Assembly: GCA_934047225.1 (NCBI GenBank)
Contig: OW203991.1
Location: 8,060,001 to 8,124,000, forward strand
From: Ypsolopha sequella
Lineage: Eukaryota > Arthropoda > Insecta > Lepidoptera > Ypsolophidae
Direction: 5' to 3'
Length of the DNA stretch: 64,000 bases
Shown here: positions 33,882-45,537 of the stretch, piece after piece
Numbering within the stretch: the stretch's first letter is position 1
Layout: each line of letters starts with the position of its first letter
Program-made: the position numbers and the translations under genes
Notes under the pieces: model-generated
What the model was told of the DNA's origin: nothing
Database searches by the model: none
What the model saw: only the letters and a program-made list of their open reading frames with translations

Positions 33882-34210
33882 GTTGTCAAATGAATGATTT
33901 TCTTACACAATTGCACCCTGTTTCTTTTAAATCATTCAAGTGTCCGTCAGGTGCAAGGTTTAATACGACAACCATGCTGTTTATTGATGTCTTCTTACCA
34001 AAGTTATTTATTATTGATGCTTCAACTGACGATACTTGTATTGTTCAGTTAGACCAGCAGACAGATATCACATAATTATTATAAAAATACTGCACAATAC
34101 ATATCAGAAGCTTCCCTTCACTTACACTTAAGGTTAAACGTCAGTCGCTTAGTGTAAAGAGCAAAACTTAACATTGTATTTCTTGGTTAGAAGTTAAAAA
34201 TTTAAAAAGA

Positions 34211-34839
34211 TTTTGGTATGTGGCATTTGACAGCAATAGTTCAGTATTAGTGAGGTTTATAAAGCATGAGTTTGAAATTAATGCACAATTAGTCATTATC
34301 TTGTCCAAACAAAGTTAAAACAGCATTTAAGGCGCTATGGAAAAAAAATAGACACTTTCATAACTTGCATATCTACTCCAGTAAATAATGTATTATTTTT
34401 ATAAAATAGTATATTATTTTTGGAATATTTTTCTAGGGATCTGTTAAACAGAAACGCGATTGGAGAAATTCGGTTCGATACAAATATTCATTGAAATGAG
34501 GTCTTTTTCGACACCAATTCTCCTGGTTTGACAATTTGGAATGACATATGTACTGCAATTATATTTTATTAGAAGATGGATTTTAACAATATCTAGGACC
34601 TGGTTAAACGAAATTTTGATAGCTACTTTAGTACATTTTATACCAATAAAAAACTGACTTTTTGCTGCTTTTCCACAAATCCGTCCCTCTCGCACTTACT
34701 TCGCATATGGAGTAACAGGGACCTTCGCCTTAAGATGGTTTTGAGAAGATCATGAATAATTGTGTAAATAACTTCGAAGTCTTGCTTCATATACCTCACT
34801 AATATTGAACTATTGGCGTCAAATTGCCATATACCAAAA
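34211..34839. mobile_element. Fold-back element split by a TTAA element
   Basis: The left arm 34211-34326 (TTTTGGTATGTGGCATTTGA...) and right arm 34734-34839 (...CAAATTGCCATATACCAAAA) are inverted copies about 105-115 bp long. The TTAA element 34327-34733 sits exactly between them. Confidence 0.85.
34327..34733. mobile_element. TTAA-bounded element nested in the fold-back
   Basis: TTAAGGCGCTATGG to ACCTTCGCCTTAA. Same family as 11405-12012 and 22383-22797. Confidence 0.85.
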
Positions 34840-35717
34840 TGCTTTTCAAATTGAAATTTCTAAACAAGAAAAACAAAGCTAAGTTATGCACTTTGCGATC
34901 GCTTCGGGAACTCTAAATATTGTGAGATAAGCAGAGTAGAAAGGGTTTTGATTTTTTTTTTCTTGATTAGATTATTTTTTCCAATAGTCTATGCTATGAG
35001 CATTGGCACACATAGACGATTCTTTTTTCAGTGATATCCCTAGAGAATTCGCATAAACAAAATATATGCGGGCAAAACACTACTTTATGTAAAAAAAAAA
35101 TAATTAACGAGGAGTATAAAAATGCGAAACACATTTAATTTAAAGCTGCAGCTACGAGCAAATTTTACTACAATATTAGGTGAGTGTAACGATGCAACAC
35201 AGGAAATGCTCCCAAGATAGCAATTTATGGTAACATTACCCCTCAGCGTTATAATTAAGACTTAAGTACCAGGAACTAAGCTACAAAATCGAGTAGAATA
35301 TTATGCGAGAATATAATAAATGGCCCAGTATAGGCCCCTCCCATGCGCAGTCACATTAAGGCTAGTTTTATCTAACCTGCGGGCTAACCTTGCGTTTTAG
35401 ATCCTATTTCCTTGTAATAAGATGCGTTCAATGTCGCATTCCGTGACGACAGGACTACACAAATGTACGGACAGTCATAAAAATGTTGACAATTGACACT
35501 TATAGTCCGACTGCAACGGGATGCAACTTGAGAATAATGACAGTTTTTGTTTCATTTGTTGCTGGCTTTCTTAGAAGATATTCTGCAAAAATGTTGTAAA
35601 GATTGTCTTGATCTGATAGACTGGTTGTCTGTTTGTTTATTCACTGAACGAATTTTAGGGCGGTTTTTAGTTTTGCAGGTCGTAGCAACCATGACGGTGG
35701 GCGTGAAGTTACTGTCA

Positions 35718-36240
35718 CAGTGTTGCCACCTTGGTTTTTGAAAAAGAGCAGTTGGACAAGCTAGAAAGGGCTAGATTTAGCAAATTTTGCCATCAAAAGT
35801 GCTAAAAATTGTTTATTTGAAATGTAGTAAGTAATTTCAGAAAATGCAACAGAGTAATTAAAACTAAGTTATTGAATTGTTAAAAATCGTACCTGCTGAA
35901 GCAGAAAAAGTTGATGGCTGATTGAAATCTGCGTTTTTTGCGGATTTGAACGAACATTCCAAATGAATCCTACAGTTTTTTATTATTTCAGTTGACACCT
36001 TGTGTGAACAGCAAGACTCTCTCAGTCGTTTTAAACCCCATCGTATACGTAGTATGGATATCATTGTTTTTAGCCCCATTTTCTTTCTGGTTTTAGTTTT
36101 AATTAGGTTCACAGAACTATAAATATACACATAACGAAAAGGGCTAGATTGCTCTTTTCGGGCTAAGTCATCAAAAAACGAGTTCAACTACAGTAAAAAG
36201 TGCTAGATCTAGCCCGAAAAGGGCTAAGGTGGCAACACTG
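35718..36240. mobile_element. hAT element with perfect 8-bp target duplication
   Basis: Ends CAGTGTTGCCACCTT and AAGGTGGCAACACTG are inverted and flanked by TACTGTCA on both sides (35710-35717, 36241-36248). Inner GGGCTAGAT words are repeated near both ends. Confidence 0.92.
35864..36187 (-). pseudogene. Possible hAT transposase fragment inside the element
   Basis: A 107-codon minus-strand frame within the hAT element includes ILRIRWGLKRLRESCCSHKV, which resembles the region before the dimerisation domain of some hAT transposases. There is no catalytic motif or BED finger. It may be a captured or deleted remnant. Assignment rests on position more than sequence. Confidence 0.4.
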
Positions 36241-36354
36241 TACTGTCACAGTTTCGCATTCTCCGGTTTTCGAGATTTAATATAATTGAGAATCACAGAT
36301 TTGGAGGTTTCTTAAAGTGGTTGCAACGAGTCGGGGTGTTAAAGCGTGTTGTTG

Positions 36355-37145
36355 GAAAGTAATACATAAAATAACACAAATTTGGATTGAAGCGATTATT
36401 ATGTTGGCTCATTGGCCACTTTTTCATGGACGCGTAATACTAATGATCATTGGTGTGTTTTTAGCTAATACTAAAATATTTTGTAAGGAAGAAAATATTG
36501 GATATTTTTATTACCTATTTTATGAAAAAGAAAAACAAGTTGATCTCTTTACCGCGTTTTTGAAACGAATGTTTGAAAACCAAAAAAAAAGAGGGCGGAA
36601 ATATTTTTTTTTGTACAAAAGTGTAAATCTTAATAAGTAGAATACCTAGATAAAAGATCAATAAATATATATTTTTTTTCAATGGAAGGAGAAAAGCCCA
36701 ACTGACAGAGACTAGAGCATGAACAAACGCCAGAGGACTCTACTTGTACTGAAAAAAAAAATATATTGATTTATTGATTTTTTATTCTACTTATTAGATT
36801 TACACTTTTGTAAAAAAAAATCTTTTCACCCTCTTTTTTTTTTGTTTTCAAACGTTCGTTTCAAGAACGCGGTTAAGAGATCAACTTGTTTTTTTTCTCA
36901 TAAAATAGTTAGTAAAAATATCCAATATTTTTTTCCTTACAAAATATTATTTCAGTATTAGCTAAAAACACACCAATGATCATTAGTTTTACGGGTCCAA
37001 CAAAAAGAGGCCATTGAGCCAACATATAACCGCGTCTATCAAAAGCAAATAAGGTCTTTGACATTGGACTTATTGTGTTGGATAGGTAATAAAAAAAGTT
37101 GCCTTCCCGCCATCCTCTCAAACTCTTGTCGCGTAATGCCATGAA
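36355..37145. repeat. Inverted pair of the 23690 repeat (copies B and C)
   Basis: Copy B (36355-36680, plus) and copy C (37145-36760, minus) face each other around an 80-base centre. The peptides AQWPLFVGPVKLMIIGVFLA (C) and AHWPLFHGRVILMIIGVFLA (B) correspond. QVDLFTAFLKRMFENQKK in B matches copy A. This may be the two ends of one long inverted-repeat element. Confidence 0.7.
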
Positions 37146-37189
37146 TCACATTTATTTAATACCTTTTATTCAAAAGTAAGAAAAACAAT

Positions 37190-37615
37190 CAACTTAGTTC
37201 GTTTGGGATCGAAACCCGCCGCAACCACCTTAAGGCCTCGCCGGACAAAATCTTTCATACACCTGTATTATTATCGCCCGCTAACAACACACTATTATCG
37301 CGCCCTGACAATGCCACGATTTCTGTCTGCCAAGGCCTTTAATGTTTTGACGTCACGAATCATTACGCTATGCTTAAAAGGGGGCTGAACAGTAACCATT
37401 TTGGCGCAACCTCGTGAAAGGCGGGCGAGTGCAAACATTGCAGGCGGAACGGCGAGCAAAAGGCCAGTTACATTAAGGGGCTGCACAATGCTAAAATTCA
37501 GTCCTGCTCTAACGCTTTTGTTTTTTAACTGTCTATCCTGCTCTAATCAGAGGCCACGCAAGCAAAACTTCAGTTATTTTGAAATCACGACTACATTAGG
37601 ACATTGACTGTAATT
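37190..37615. promoter_or_regulatory. GC-richer intronic island without repeat match
   Basis: Contrasts with AT-rich flanks (CGAAACCCGCCGCAACCACC, GAAAGGCGGGCGAGTGC). Three short overlapping ORFs have no recognisable domain. Candidate conserved non-coding or transcribed element; inference only. Confidence 0.3.
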
Positions 37616-37864
37616 TCTTAGTGCAATAATGATAGTTTTTTCTAGTAAGTATCTGCGTTTTTCGTTTCAATCGGTTTCGAAATATGGAAACTGAATCGCT
37701 TTTTTCGTAAAATTCTTGTTTTTTTGAAACTGTTAGATTTAAAGGAAGATTGAGAGTATGTCTATTTATAAAGTGTAATTAATAATTGTCTTGAGTCAAA
37801 TAACACGCCATATTTTTTTATAATAATTATGTTAATAAAATATTTTTATAAAACACCGTTCAAG

Positions 37865-37993
37865 GGCCTTTTTTATTTTTTATATATATGTTTTACTCCA
37901 CATAAATACAAACACTTAAATGGTTTTAGTCGCTATTAAGTGTTTGTATATTTTATGTGGAGTAAAACATATATATAAAAAATAAAAAAGGCC
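37865..37993. repeat. Near-perfect 129-bp palindrome
   Basis: GGCCTTTTTTATTTTTTATA...ACTCCACATAAA and its complement form arms of about 55 bp. Probably a MITE that is almost all inverted repeat. Confidence 0.85.
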
Positions 37994-40289
37994 ATATTTT
38001 TTTCGAATTTTTAGCAGCTACATTGACGGAACTGAATCCAATGCAAAACTGATGTTTAGCATTGTGGAGCCCCTTAAAAAGGTGGATTAAATAAGGTAAT
38101 TTTGCTTAGCATTTACCTCATTATTTCAACATCTAATACATCCTACTAAATAACAGTTTTAATTACTGTAATAAATAGTCTTCTTTACGTCCTAGTATAA
38201 TAACATTTTATATTGCCTGAAATCATTACTTTGTAGCCATTAGATGATAGACTGCACCTATTAACTGGGATCATTAGATTGATTTGCCGTTGCAAAATCA
38301 ACTTTATTACCGAAATGTTGAGGTTATCTTTCATTAATTAACAAGTAATCCTTAACGGTTCACTGGCCAATGGCAGGTTGGTTTTCATTCGCATTAGTTC
38401 TTATATTCGCGTGACTGTTCTAGAGGTAGGTTAGCAAATGGAACCTTTTTAGCTTTGTACAGTCGTCTGCTTGCCAAGCTCCCTATTTGTAAAGGGGTTT
38501 AACAATGACGGCGCATTCAGATAAATTAACATTCTAATTTTCAATTTCAATTTTTTATTTTTATGGGTTAGGTCATTATAATTTCAAGAGCCCACAAAAG
38601 TTCAAAAAGTAAAATAATAAAATAGAAAATAAAAATAAAAAGTAAAAAAACCGGGAAGTGCGAGTCGGATTCGTACACAAACAGTACCACCACGCAATAC
38701 GGGGACGGAACCCTAAAAACATTATGGCACATAATTCCACTTGCATTTATCGAGGGCGAAATTAACTTGCCCCTTACGATCTATTAAACTCTATGTATCT
38801 AAAGAGTCTAATTATGTTGGACACATATAACTTCCAAAATAATTAAATATTTGTAATTTTTAGTTTTTATCCTAATATATGTGCTATAAAAACGACCTGT
38901 AATCGAAGTTTCAAGTTTTTAAGTCAACCGAAAGTACTCAGGTTTTGATTTGTTTGCGAAAAATTAGTATGAAATTGATTATGTAAAGTGCAATAACTTT
39001 TTTTCGCGTCAAGTTAGAAGCTTGAGTCTTTTACACCACTATGGGGCCGTAGACTTCTGTAGGAAGCATCAGTTTCAACTTGATATCTCATACGGGCCCC
39101 AAAAGGGTCTTGGCAGATAGACGTTCAGGCGGACAACAAAATGATCCTATAAATAAGGCTCCGTTTAAGGTACAGAATCTCAAAAATGTAGAAAAAAGAA
39201 AAAAAGTGGAAAAAAAATTCAAGAACTTACCTCTACCTATAGTTTTGACAGAGTTTCGATTTGCACTATGTATGGTACTAAATACTAAGCCAACTAATAA
39301 TAATAACTAATAATAGTTACAAAAATAAATGTCTTATGTCTTATGTCCAAATATTAGGTAAATAATATAACATTCATATAAACAAGAGCCCCAAGACCCG
39401 ATTTTATAAATATATCTGTATTTCAAGAGAGTATAAAACTCAGTTTTTCGTGATCACGGGTTTCTAGAGCGAGCTATTTTAAACCAAAGTAAACATCATA
39501 GAGTTCAGATTGATGCATAATAACGTGGTCAATCTGTCTTTATACCTTCAGAACTATCAATAGGTAGCCTATCCTGCTGGCATCCGTACGTATACTGCCA
39601 CTTGACTGCATTGTCTTAATTTCGTATTCACGTCCTCATTTTGCTACGGCGTAGCAAGCAAATGCTACGACAACATAGTTTTCTCCCTTCGTAGACCCGC
39701 CAAAAAACTAATTCACAGGGCAAAAATAGTTTCTTTTCAATACAAGTTTAAAATTTATATCCTATAAGGGTTCCGTTTTTTCATTTTGAGGTACGGAACC
39801 GTAAAAATAAAGTCATACATCAACATTAGACGAGAAAACTCGGGAACACACTTACGCTGATGAAAACCGTTGCAATTATTATGATTTCCCCTTGATTTAC
39901 ATTTTCCACAGCCTTGCATGTAATAAGAGAATAAATTAACAAAATCATATAAAACTAGCCATAAGAACAGAGGTTGTATTATATTTTGTCTGTATTTTCT
40001 TATCCCTTAGATAAAGTAGTAAGTCATTTGTAAAAAGTTTATAAAAAGTTTTATGTAAAAAAAAGACATGATCTTGCTAAGTTTCTTGCCCGTTCTTCTT
40101 AGCAAGACTAATCGGATGGGCGGAGGTAGGCATGTATTTATATATGTCACCTATTAGTATGTAGTATTATAGGATGGGATTTGGTTGGTATATTGTAGTT
40201 ATTTATAATCATAGGGTGTAAGTATATTAACATATTTTAGTGTACACGTAGGTATGTATGTCTACTTTTTATTGAGACTTCTATTTATC
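37994..40289. other. Intronic sequence with GGTTCCGTAC repeat pieces
   Basis: Repeat pieces are at 38650-38722 (GTGCGAGTCGGATTCGTAC, GGGGACGGAACCC), 38940-39190 (CAACAAAATGATCCTATAAA) and 39768-39812 (GGGTTCCGTTTTTTC, GGTACGGAACC). At 39465-39545 is a relative of 30885-30990. The remainder shows no gene. Confidence 0.55.
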
Positions 40290-40395
40290 AATCCAGGTTT
40301 GCTGGAAGAAATCTCTTTTTAGAGATAAGCTCGTCTATGTACATGATATATCTAAGTACAATTTGAAAATAATAAACCTAATATTGATACCCAGT
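40290..40395 (+). repeat. LINE 3' tail
   Basis: GCTGGAAGAAATCTCTTTTT then AGAGATAAGCTCGTC. The same tail as at 25515-25625 and 61540-61625. Confidence 0.65.
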
Positions 40396-40484
40396 GAGTC
40401 AACATTTTTAATATGTGACAAGGTCTAAAATTTTGCTTTGAAATTTTACAACGAGTACCCGTACATTCATATATATAATCACGC

Positions 40485-40545
40485 CTGTCTCCCAGAGGGG
40501 TAGGCTACAGATTTCCATCTGCTACGATACTGACACACCTATTTC
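40485..40545 (-). repeat. LINE tail fragment
   Basis: Minus-strand TCTGGGAGACAGGCGTG with CATCTGCTACGATACTGACA on the plus strand. Part of the family whose C-terminus is at 13545. Confidence 0.55.
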
Positions 40546-40912
40546 ACCTTTTAAAAATACAAAATAAAAGATATCAAGCTGATATTTTAGATTCATGGAC
40601 CATTACATTACTATTAAATTAAATTCCCTAAAAACTAAACCTAATTAAGAAAATAAATAAATTAAAAATTAAAAACAATATAGTATAAAATAATAAATAG
40701 GTACATATATAAGTCCTGTTATTATATAAGAAAAGAGAAAACATAAAACTAGACAGTTAATCTGCCCAACCCTGTACTTTATATTCTATTTTCAATACTA
40801 TTTTCCTGAATTTCACAAAATTTAGGAAATTCGGAAACCTAGGTGCACAAGTCTGACTCGCACTTGACCGGGCTTTTTATTTCAATGTAACTTATTCAAA
40901 TATGAAATAAAA

Positions 40913-41305
40913 ATGAGTTCAAAAACTAAAACCCGACTACTGTAATATCACGCTCTAAAAAGTATGAGACAAGAAAATATACTCATCTCCAATTGTTATG
41001 TACAAACTATTCAAAACTTATCGTCTAATAAATAAACAACTTACACGTAATACATTTTAATGTATTTAATGAATATTCACTTTGCCCTAAAGCTTATGAT
41101 TGTTGACAAACGTATTGTTTTTTTTTATTTAGGGTGGAAGGCATACGACCACGGCTATCCTCTGAACATCACTATGAATATTTATTCAATAGACGATATT
41201 GTTTTGAAAAGTTTGTACATAACAATTGGAGACAAGTATATTTTCTTGTTTCATACTTTTTAGAGCGTGATTTCACAGTAGTCGTGTTTTAGTTTTTGAA
41301 CTCAT
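40913..41305. mobile_element. Fold-back element with about 120-bp arms
   Basis: The left ATGAGTTCAAAAACTAAAAC through ATGAGACAAGAAAATATACT is repeated in reverse at the right. The spacer is about 150 bp and encodes nothing recognisable. Confidence 0.85.
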
Positions 41306-41309
41306 TGAC

Positions 41310-41565
41310 ATTTGTTTTTAGGTCATGACTTTATGCCCTCTAGAGGGCGCTATATTCAATTTAATATAACATCACGTATCCTATAACCAGAGGACGATCA
41401 AGACGCTTCCAACGATACCTCATTTCTCAAATTATGATAAGTAGTTTCGAAGTTATAAGGTAACAGATGAACATTCTTCATACATACATATATACATACA
41501 TACCGGTCAAAATCATAAACCTCCTTTTTGCTTCGCCGTAGTTGGGTAAAAAGAAAAATTATTGT
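41310..41565. repeat. Dispersed repeat with CATA microsatellite
   Basis: CATACATATATACATACATA then CCTCCTTTTTGCTTCGCCG and GTTGGGTAAAAAG, an ending common to many lepidopteran repeats. Confidence 0.5.
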
Positions 41566-41639
41566 GATTTATATTATTTTATTGTAAATGTAAGCATTAT
41601 ATTAACTTTCGATATCTGTATATTGTAAAGTTTAAGAAT

Positions 41640-42020
41640 ACATAAAATATGAAGAAGAGCTTGTATGTCTAGATTGATGGATGTGGAAGAGTCAAAAGAG
41701 GCGTGCTTGGATCGTAGCAGATGGAAAACTGTAGCACAGTATAGATAAGTAACAGTATTACATCTGGTGCAGTGTCCTTGAGACAACGCTCGGTAGACAC
41801 ACGCATTAGGGCTGCCCACATAAATGCGCGGGAATCGGGTGGCGTCTTACACTCTCCGCGTCCGTACTTAACTGCGGCGCACCCCTACTATGAGATGTGA
41901 ACCGAGATTTGGAAGCGCGCGTTTCAGCCGTTTTATATTAAGATATAATACTGTTTTACTTATCTATACTGTGATTAAAGTCTCTGCCCAACCCTCTGGG
42001 AGGCAGGGTTGAGTATATAT
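41640..42020 (+). repeat. LINE C-terminus/tail, decayed
   Basis: TTGATGGATGTGGAAGAGTC, GATCGTAGCAGATGGAAAAC and, at 41978-42020, GTCTCTGCCCAACCCTCTGG. Same family as 13545. Interrupted by about 230 bp of other sequence. Confidence 0.6.
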
Positions 42021-42021
42021 A

Positions 42022-42384
42022 CAGTACTCTCTCGCTAGTCCGCCGCTTGATAATCCGACAACTACTATAATCCGCCCATTTTTGCAAGTCGATGTCTCTC
42101 TGTAATCATGTTATTACGAAGATTTATTCTGGTAAAAAACAAGCCAAATTAGAGCAGTATTTTTCAAAACCTGAGTAATCAGTTAATGTGTCAGTCCATT
42201 TTTTAATTTTAATACAAATGTACATGTACATATGTATTTACCTTCATAAGTACTAATACAAAATTACTATGTTTTTTGTTGTTTTCCTCAATTTGATGTT
42301 CCTGTACATTATTTATAATCCGCCGTTTTCGGTAATCCACCGGTAGTCCGGGTTTTTTGGTGGCGGATTAGCGAGAGGGTACTG
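42022..42384 (+). mobile_element. pogo/Tigger-like element with a transposase C-terminal relic
   Basis: Ends CAGTACTCTCTCGCTAGTCC and GGATTAGCGAGAGGGTACTG are inverted and flanked by TA (42020-42021, 42385-42386). On the plus strand near 42130-42180 a short frame reads KKQAKLEQYFSKPE-stop, like the end of pogo-type transposases. The catalytic core is deleted. Confidence 0.82.
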
Positions 42385-42845
42385 TATGTCAAATGTGATG
42401 TAATCATCACTATAACGCAAAAATAAATCACGTTTATTATTTGTACAGTCTACAAGAAACTCCACTTACGTAGATACCACTAAATAATTTATATCCAAAG
42501 ATAAATTATAATTATGTAGATTATAATAAAGTATTACACAGGTTATAAGATAAAGGAAGCACCTTTTACAGGCGAGGACATAAAACGGCACTAAGATATA
42601 CCTAAGTTTCAACCTACCAACAATCTCGATTCTAAGACGTATAAGCCAATGGAAACCCGTTCATATTACAATTCAATAAGAGTTACGATTTGCTTATTAC
42701 TTGTGGTGGTGTAATAAGTTTTAAGCTGGGGTTAGAATGCAGCGGTGGAGAGAGCGGTGAAAACTTTTATATTGCCGCAATGAAACCTGCATGGGGAAAG
42801 ATGTGCGGTCGTGGGCAGTTCATCGTCGATGTCTTAGTATGAGAG

Positions 42846-43013
42846 CTGTGGGTCTACCGCGTAATTATCATTTTCATCAACATCAACTTGAGATTGAAAT
42901 TTGACGTGCGTGCGACGACGCCCGCCTAACATGCCATCTCTTTTGCACGCGTTGAATTTCGCATGCATTTGCTTGAAGTTGATACAAATGAGAATTACGC
43001 GGTAGAGCCCCTG
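42846..43013. mobile_element. MITE, CTACCGCGTAATT family, copy 2
   Basis: CTGTGGGTCTACCGCGTAAT to ATTACGCGGTAGAGCCCCTG. Reverse-orientation partner of 7554-7721. Confidence 0.85.
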
Positions 43014-43020
43014 CTCAAAA

Positions 43021-44193
43021 TCTAAATTGAATTAATTTCAAATTAAGAATATTTTTAACAAATTAAATTCGTGTAATTAGTTAAGAAGTTAAACTATATT
43101 ATGCATTTTTCAGATTTGACACGAAATCGACAAAAAAAAACTGTATTATCACTAAAACCATTAATGAACATTAATTAAAGAACGCGGGCGTGAAATGCGC
43201 TCCAGCAACAGTCAAAGGATATAGAAAACAGAACAGGATTTTACAGTGACTCATTTTCGGTACACGCTGTGCAAGACTCTGGAATCAATTCACGCATTGA
43301 AAAATACAAATTACTCTAAAATAAAAGTGAAGCAATTTTTTTCAACAGAGTACCCATCTTAGAACTCAAATATCCAATATTATTATAATTTTTGTATGTT
43401 TATTTATTATTTATATATGTATGTGTATATTTTATAGGTATGTATTCATTTATTTAAGTATGTTCATGTATTTTATATTTTAATCTTAATCTCCCTATTA
43501 TTTTCTGATTATTATTTACACCTCCACATGTTAATTTGTTCGTCTCTCTGTTAGCTACCAAGGGTTGCCTGGAAGATACTGCTATTAGCAATAAGTAATA
43601 ATAACTGCTATTAGCTTGTACACCATGTTTAATTGTTTCTTTTGTTTTATAAGTTATTTGTGTAAATGTGCAAAAGGTGTTAGAAATAAAATAAAATACA
43701 ATCAAGGAAAAGGTAATTTGGCAGAAAACGTAAAACCAGACAACGGACGTCTCTATCCCTGTGAGCTGATACCCAGATACCCTATATGAAGAGGACCCGT
43801 GAAAACCTAAGGCGCAAGACACACAGGTAAGATGTAGTAAGGCGAGGACGGGGCGAGGACTTAGCGTTTTGTTTCTCCGTCCCGTCCTCTTTATTTTGCA
43901 TCGCGAGTCGCGACGCTTCTATACATTTTGTATGAAATTAAATTGCAGGGGCGCCGCTTATGTTTTCACGGTTCCTCTTCATATACTGGGTGTCAGCTCA
44001 CGTGGAGAAGGACGTCCGTTGTCTGTTCTTACGTTTTCCGCCAAATTACCTCTTCCGTGGTTTAGTGATAATTCAGATTTTTTTTTTCTCGATTTCAAAT
44101 CTGAAAAATGTATAATGTAGTTTAACATCTTAACTAATTTAATTACACGAATTTAATTTGTTAAAAATATTCTTAATTTGAAATGAATTTAGA
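43021..44193. mobile_element. Long fold-back element split by a LINE end
   Basis: The left arm (43021-43160 then 43709-43820) and right arm (44193-43953, reversed) match over about 240 bp, including TTTTTAACAAATTAAATTCG and GGTAATTTGGC.GAAAACGTA. The left arm is cut by about 548 bp of LINE sequence. The 130-bp centre is GC-richer (GGCGAGGACGGGGCGAGGAC). Confidence 0.85.
43161..43708 (+). pseudogene. LINE 3' end inserted in the fold-back
   Basis: The plus strand at 43235-43375 reads FYSDSFSVHAV and, after a frameshift, LKNTNYSKIKVKQFFSTEYP-stop. It is followed by a 3' tail with GGTTGCCTGGAAGATACTGC and TATTAGCAATAAGT. The same C-terminus type is at 18917, and the same tail at 50750. Confidence 0.7.
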
Positions 44194-44296
44194 AGCCGCC
44201 AGAAAGGCGGCACCAAGGACCAGCGAGGCAAACGCCCGGGCATAGTAAATATTATTTACTCAAGCCCGAGGACATCGAATGTTGCTGCTCCCGTCC

Positions 44297-44527
44297 AGCC
44301 CCCCTATTCTGTATCTTTGGTTGCCAACTGAACTAGGTGCCTATCATCAAAAACATAGATAAAACCTGAAATTTCAAAATTGCCTTTAGTAGGTATTGAA
44401 CTATTAACAATCTGTGTCGTCACTTCAAGTGTGAATATATCCTTAGGAAATCGGAATTCGATAGTATATCTATGTTTTTGATGATAGACACCCAGTCCAG
44501 AAGGCAACTAGAGATACATAACAGGCC
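44297..44527. mobile_element. MITE, TATCTTTGGTTGCCAACTGG family, copy 3
   Basis: Left TATCTTTGGTTGCCAACTGA, right GGCAACTAGAGATACAT, inner TCATCAAAAACATAGAT arms. Confidence 0.82.
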
Positions 44528-44607
44528 CGCTGATCGCTGATTGGTCATCGAAGTGGTGATATAATGAATTGGGCCAATTATAGCGCAGAATAGCGGTGTT
44601 ATAATAT

Positions 44608-44778
44608 AATAAAGCCGATTCTGAAGGCTTTAATTTTAGTTTTAGTGCTGTCACAACTAAATATTCTTTGATACAAAATGGTCCTTAAGAGTTAGGGTTA
44701 GAAGCAAAATTTCTTTGGAAAATTTTAAGCTTTGACAGCACTAAAACTAAAATTAAAGCTTTCAGAATTGGTTTTATT
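44608..44778. mobile_element. Fold-back MITE with 46-bp arms
   Basis: CTTTAATTTTAGTTTTAGTG on the left is matched exactly in reverse on the right. Outer parts AATAAAGCCGATTCTGA and TCAGAATTGGTTTTATT are near-perfect complements. Confidence 0.88.
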
Positions 44779-45024
44779 ATCGGACTAATAATGTAGGTAC
44801 TTATAAAACCGCTTTTGATGTTGTAATTACCCGTATGGGAGTAGATAAAAACGTTTTCAAGTCTCAAAATGATAACAGAAAGTTTTCACTTAATACATTA
44901 GCAGTACAGTTTGTTTATCATTGCGTGTGTCAGGGTCTGTTTATGTTTCTGCTATATAATTACGAATCATCCACTTAATAAGAGGCCGGAAAAATATTAT
45001 CCTTTGCATACGTTATACATAACT

Positions 45025-45537
45025 AGGGTTGCCACTTCCTGGCCCTTTGGTTCCGGGAAAAGACCATCTCAAAATAAAACAAGTAATTTTGAACAAACGT
45101 ATCTTGTTTTATTTTAATATTATATTTTCACATTCCATTCCAAAATATCTGGCTTAGAACTAAATTTTTAAAAAACTCTCAAAGTCCATTTTAAAATTGA
45201 TAAACGTCTATCATTCTTCCTTTACATGTTCTTCATTTAAACAATTTCTTTCCCTTGTCCATATATCGAAAACTTCACTAAAAACACGTTTGCTGCCGAC
45301 ATTCGATAGAGCATACAAACCAAAGACATTTTTTTACTTGTCTCCAACACCGTTATCAACTTTTGAAAAAAATATTACCAGATCCACTTTTCCATTCGAA
45401 TTAACAATATTGCTGGAACCTTCCTCAAAACGCAAAGTTCCAATTTGAAGTCCCGAGAAAATTTTGATTATTACTAAATACTTCCGGGAAGCGGGAGATT
45501 TTTATTAGGGTCCGATTCCGGGAGAGGTGGCAACCCT
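45025..45537. mobile_element. Non-autonomous hAT element
   Basis: Perfect inverted ends AGGGTTGCCAC / GTGGCAACCCT with flanks ACATAACT (45017-45024) and ACATAACG (45538-45545), one mismatch. TTCCGGGAA / CCGGGAAGCGGGA words lie inside both ends. Confidence 0.88.
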
